Assembly: GCA_045652135.1 (NCBI GenBank)
Contig: JAZRTS010000186.1
Span: 1 to 8,060, forward strand
Direction of reading: 5' to 3'
Origin: RGIG7213 sp045652135
GTDB lineage: Bacteria > Bacillota > Clostridia > Oscillospirales > CAG-272
Length of the DNA stretch: 8,060 bases
Shown: piece by piece, positions 5,590 through 8,060 of the stretch
Numbering within the stretch: position 1 is the first letter of the stretch
How the letters are laid out: the number at the start of each line of letters is the position of its first letter
Program-made: the position numbers and the translations under genes
The notes under the pieces: model-generated
Told to the model about the DNA's origin: nothing
The model's input: the letters and a program-made list of their open reading frames with translations, nothing else
Database searches by the model: none

Positions 5590-6576
5590 ATGGCAGACGG
5601 AAAAATCAGACATCAGAATCATATTATAGATTCAAGGGCTATCCAATTTATTCAAAATAAATTGCCCATAGAATGGGTAACGAGGCAAATGAATCCCGAC
5701 TACGGGATAGATTTGGATTTAGAGTTGTTTGGCTATGAAAACAATAAATGTGTAACACTCGGAGAACATGTATTTTTGCAGGTAAAAGGAACAGAAAGTG
5801 CTCAATATGGAAAAGTAAAGCCGTTTGGGAATGCACACAACAAACAGGATGAAGAAATTTTAATTGATGTGTTAAAATTTTCTATCGAAGTTCCATTATT
5901 AAAATTAGTCGAGCGTATGGGGAGTGCCATACCTGTTCTATTAATTGTTGTAGACTTAAAAACAGACCAAGCATATCATATATGTTTAAATGATTATATT
6001 CGTTTTGTTCTTCCTGATCAATGTCCGAATTTTCGCACACAAAAAACTGTAACTATATATATTCCAATTGAGAATAAGATATCAAACGCTACTTTTATGT
6101 GGTATGGAAAACGTCCGAAAATGTATGCTTTGTTCCAAGAAATTTATGCAGTTTCTGATATGTTAGTATTTACATCAAGGGAAGAACAGGTTGCCATAAT
6201 GAAAGTATTCGTCGACCGAATATTCACATATGATGTATGGAGTATACTTGTATTTTGGGGATATATGGAGCTTTTGTATGGCAAATTATTTGAACTTTAT
6301 AAACACGATTTAATAAGTGAAGAAGCCAAAACATTTCTCGTGAGGTCGATGGAAGATGGGGATAAATGGGAAGAGCATCTGTTTTATCCTAATCTTATGG
6401 AAGAACCCGTAAAAGGATATTTATATGCACAAGTGATCAGCTGCAAGAAGTTTTTAGAATATGCAAGCGCGACATCATGTTGCTTTGAAAATGAGCAACG
6501 ACATTTGGGATTGCCTACATTAATTAACCAACAGTTAAAAGATGTCGCTGAACTTCTTAAAGACCGCTTTGATTAA
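5590..6576 (+). CDS. DUF4365-like protein, putative PD-(D/E)xK nuclease fold
   Basis: The product is 328 aa. The N-terminal half resembles DUF4365: an early helix (about 12-30), then D-Y-G-I-D (37-41) and a strand L-Q-V-K-G-T (63-68). The D...QxK arrangement is a variant of the PD-(D/E)xK nuclease active site (D41, Q64, K66). A hydrophobic strand A-I-P-V-L-L-I-V-V-D (113-122) follows, as in that family. The C-terminal half (about 160-328) looks helical, contains Cys and aromatic residues, and is not recognised. DUF4365 proteins often occur in defence islands and mobile elements; the activity is inferred. ATG at 5590 is preferred because GGGG lies 9 bases upstream and the family-like sequence starts there; ATG at 5572, in the same frame, has no ribosome site. 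The gene follows a terminator closely and I see no clear promoter. It is visibly AT-richer than int. Its stop lies inside a palindrome. Confidence 0.75.
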   Translation: MADGKIRHQNHIIDSRAIQFIQNKLPIEWVTRQMNPDYGIDLDLELFGYENNKCVTLGEHVFLQVKGTESAQYGKVKPFGNAHNKQDEEILIDVLKFSIEVPLLKLVERMGSAIPVLLIVVDLKTDQAYHICLNDYIRFVLPDQCPNFRTQKTVTIYIPIENKISNATFMWYGKRPKMYALFQEIYAVSDMLVFTSREEQVAIMKVFVDRIFTYDVWSILVFWGYMELLYGKLFELYKHDLISEEAKTFLVRSMEDGDKWEEHLFYPNLMEEPVKGYLYAQVISCKKFLEYASATSCCFENEQRHLGLPTLINQQLKDVAELLKDRFD

Positions 6577-6589
6577 TCAAAGCGGTCTT
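6560..6589. terminator. 30-bp perfect palindrome between convergent genes, likely bidirectional terminator
   Basis: AAGACCGCTTTGATT (6560-6574) is followed directly by its exact reverse complement (6575-6589). The stop codon of the DUF4365-like gene (6574-6576) is at its centre, and int ends 15 bases beyond. A 12-bp stem with a small loop would form on either strand. The T-runs on both sides are poor, so an attachment or protein-binding site is an alternative. Confidence 0.6.
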
Positions 6590-6604
6590 GCTTAGTTTAA
6601 ATTC

Positions 6605-7789
6605 TCACCCCAACGCTTTACTCATCGCAGCTCCCGTGTCTGCCTTGCTCACGGCATCGAGGTGGCTATAGATGTTTGCCGTTGTGCTCATGTCGCTGTG
6701 GCCGAGCCATTCCTGGATCTGCTTCATCGGCACACCTTGGGCAAGGAGCACCGATGCGCACGAGTGGCGCAGGTCGTGGAAGCGTATTTTCTTCAGCTTA
6801 TGCTTTTTCAGAAGCTGTCCGAAGTGTCCGGTGACGAAGTCGGGATCGTACAGTTTACCAAGGGCATCCACACAGACGTAGTCGGTGTATTCCCCCGAGT
6901 ACGCCGAGCGCATCACCTTTTTCATCTGCTCCTGCTTCTCGCGGTGCTTTAGCAGCTCCCCTCTGACGAAGGGCTCGAGCGTCAGCGTGCGGTAGGAGGA
7001 TTTTGTTTTCAGTCTGTCTTTGGCGACGATGCCTTCCTCGGTGGAGTGGACGGTGTGGCGGACGGTCAATGTGTTCTCTGTGAAGTCGATTGCCGACCAT
7101 TTTAGTCCCACTACCTCGCTTCGCCTGAGCCCATAGTAAGCGGCAAGGAGAATGGGGATATAGATCTCGTCCTCCTTGACAAGCCCAAGCAGATGCTTCA
7201 CCTCCTCGGCGTTGTAATAGGCGGCGATGAACTGTTCCTTCCTCGGTCGGTTGGCTTGGTCGACGGGGTTGCTCGGTATGATCCGCCGCTTCACCGCATC
7301 CTTGAACGCCTTATGGAGCACGCCGTGGTAGCGTTGACTGGTGGAGCCCTTCAGCCCCGCATTACGAAGGTAGGTGTAAAACTCGTTGATCTCATCCCCC
7401 GACAGATCCTTGACGGTGAGGTCGAGGGGCGTGAAGAACTCGCGGATGCGCCCGTCGATATAGCGCTTGTACTGGTGGTAGGTCTCCCGCTCAATGTCGT
7501 GCTGGTGTCCCTCCAGCCACTCGTCAAGGTAGTCCAGCATCTTGGTATTTGCCAGACGGTTTCGTTCACGCTCAGCGTGAGTCATCGTCTCGGCGAGGTA
7601 CAGATCTCCCGTGTTATACTTATCAAGTATTTTGTTGAGGAGATACTGCGCCTCTTTTTTGTTGCCCTTCTTTGCTTCAAGGTTCAGCGTGTGCCACTTC
7701 GTTTTGCGCTTGCCGTCCACTGCAGGCAGATTGATCACCGCATAGTATTTGCCCTTGTCCTCGGCGAGCCGCCCTGTGATTCTTTTCAT
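6605..7789 (-). CDS. int: Tyrosine recombinase (phage/ICE-type integrase)
   Basis: The product is 394 aa, typical for Tn916/phage-type integrases. Domains in order are an N-terminal arm-binding beta domain (about 1-55, with G-K-Y-Y-A-V-I-N), a SAM-like core-binding domain (about 85-180) and the catalytic domain (about 190-385). Catalytic residues are all present: R222 (G-L-R-R-S-E), K261 or K263 (K-T-K-S-S-Y-R), H338 and R341 (H-D-L-R-H), H364 (L-G-H-S) and Y374 (N-I-Y-S-H-L). It would integrate and excise a mobile element by site-specific recombination at an att site. ATG at 7789 is chosen because GGAGG (7799-7803) lies 9 bases upstream; an in-frame start at 7828 lies inside the upstream gene. 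The Shine-Dalgarno site overlaps the end of the xis-like gene, so the two are co-translated. The gene is clearly GC-richer than its neighbours, which suggests transfer. Confidence 0.95.
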   Translation of the reverse strand: MKRITGRLAEDKGKYYAVINLPAVDGKRKTKWHTLNLEAKKGNKKEAQYLLNKILDKYNTGDLYLAETMTHAERERNRLANTKMLDYLDEWLEGHQHDIERETYHQYKRYIDGRIREFFTPLDLTVKDLSGDEINEFYTYLRNAGLKGSTSQRYHGVLHKAFKDAVKRRIIPSNPVDQANRPRKEQFIAAYYNAEEVKHLLGLVKEDEIYIPILLAAYYGLRRSEVVGLKWSAIDFTENTLTVRHTVHSTEEGIVAKDRLKTKSSYRTLTLEPFVRGELLKHREKQEQMKKVMRSAYSGEYTDYVCVDALGKLYDPDFVTGHFGQLLKKHKLKKIRFHDLRHSCASVLLAQGVPMKQIQEWLGHSDMSTTANIYSHLDAVSKADTGAAMSKALG

Positions 7790-7793
7790 ATTG

Positions 7794-8045
7794 TTAAGCC
7801 TCCTTTGTAGACTTCTTATTCGAAGCAATGATATGCGAACGCTCCTTCATAGTCCAGAGAGAATCGGGGTTATAAGGGAAAATTATTTGATAATACCGTT
7901 CGTTCACCATCATTTCCACAAGCGCAGTCTTGGGAATCAGAATGTTCCGACCGATCTTGATGCTGTCGATGCGCCCCTCGTGGATCAGCTTGTACACGGT
8001 GTTCTTGCTGCAATGGAGCAGTCGCACCACGTCCTTCACCTGCAT
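7794..8045 (-). CDS. Excisionase-like HTH DNA-binding protein
   Basis: The product is 83 aa. Residues 1-45 match the MerR-like winged-helix HTH of the excisionase family (HTH_17 type): M-Q-V-K-D-V-V-R-L-L, then S-K-N-T-V-Y-K-L-I-H-E-G as recognition region, and I-G-R-N-I-L-I-P-K as wing. The remaining tail (about 46-83) is basic, aromatic and unrecognised. Such proteins bend att DNA and favour excision by the partner integrase. AAGGAG (8055-8060) precedes both GTG (8048) and ATG (8045); I chose ATG at 9 bases spacing, but GTG is possible. The stop lies 4 bases before the int start codon, giving an xis-int order as in Tn916-type elements. The element continues beyond the window. Confidence 0.85.
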   Translation of the reverse strand: MQVKDVVRLLHCSKNTVYKLIHEGRIDSIKIGRNILIPKTALVEMMVNERYYQIIFPYNPDSLWTMKERSHIIASNKKSTKEA

Positions 8046-8060
8046 CACGTCGGGCTCCTT

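Noticed and set aside
4822..5622. Minus-strand open frames across the repeats and tRNA, two of which share the same peptide stretch
   Set aside because: They run antisense through the inverted repeats, the broken tRNA and the intact tRNA-Ser. The shared peptide comes from the DNA repeat, and the D-S-N-P-R-type string is the usual product of translating antisense tRNA-Ser. No ribosome site is seen.
7193..7810. Long plus-strand open frame opposite the integrase
   Set aside because: It is antisense to a complete integrase with all catalytic residues; long antisense frames are common in GC-rich genes.
7790..7828. Earlier in-frame start at 7828 for the integrase
   Set aside because: It lies inside the xis-like gene; ATG at 7789 has a strong Shine-Dalgarno site at normal spacing.

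Overview
The window looks like a piece of a low-to-moderate GC Gram-positive (Firmicutes) chromosome, most likely a gut or rumen Clostridia/Oscillospiraceae-type bacterium. Supporting this are a type I dockerin on a secreted lectin-like protein, a lipoprotein with a short lipobox signal peptide, a SipW/ER-type Ser-His signal peptidase, purine-rich Shine-Dalgarno sites and sigma-A-type promoters. This placement is inference; no marker fixes the genus.

Layout. (1) Positions 1-990 (+) hold the 3' part of a secreted protein with a ricin-type beta-trefoil lectin domain and a C-terminal dockerin. It ends in a strong terminator that sits back to back with a terminator for the opposite strand. (2) Positions 1102-4661 (-) form a four-gene unit, read from right to left: a cytoplasmic UshA/YunD-like 5'-nucleotidase family metallophosphoesterase, a DUF4886/SGNH-type lipoprotein, a SipW-like signal peptidase, and an HD-domain (YfbR/HDDC2-like) 5'-nucleotidase. 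A near-perfect promoter (TTGACA-17-TAAACT) lies just upstream, and the gene spacing suggests one transcript. (3) Positions 4755-5571 hold no protein gene. There is a (+) promoter (TTGATT-17-TATACT with an extended -10), then two copies of a structured repeat unit, a tRNA-Ser 5' half broken by about 110 bp of foreign-looking DNA, an intact tRNA-Ser(CGA) with encoded CCA, and a terminator. (4) Positions 5572-6576 (+) hold an AT-rich gene for a DUF4365-like protein with a PD-(D/E)xK-type nuclease signature. (5) Positions 6605-8045 (-) hold a tyrosine recombinase and a small excisionase-like HTH protein in xis-int order, visibly GC-richer than their surroundings. A 30-bp perfect palindrome lies between the convergent DUF4365 and int genes.

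How it fits together. The left half is ordinary chromosome, with nucleotide phosphohydrolases at both ends of one operon. The right half looks like a tRNA-anchored mobile-element end (tRNA-Ser, possible defence-type cargo, int, xis) that continues past the window. The most unusual part is 4937-5505: the only promoter I can find for the tRNA is about 540 bp upstream, so the transcript should run through repeats that carry partial tRNA-Ser copies. Shared sequence and a common 297-bp offset show that the repeat unit and the tRNA 5' end were duplicated together.
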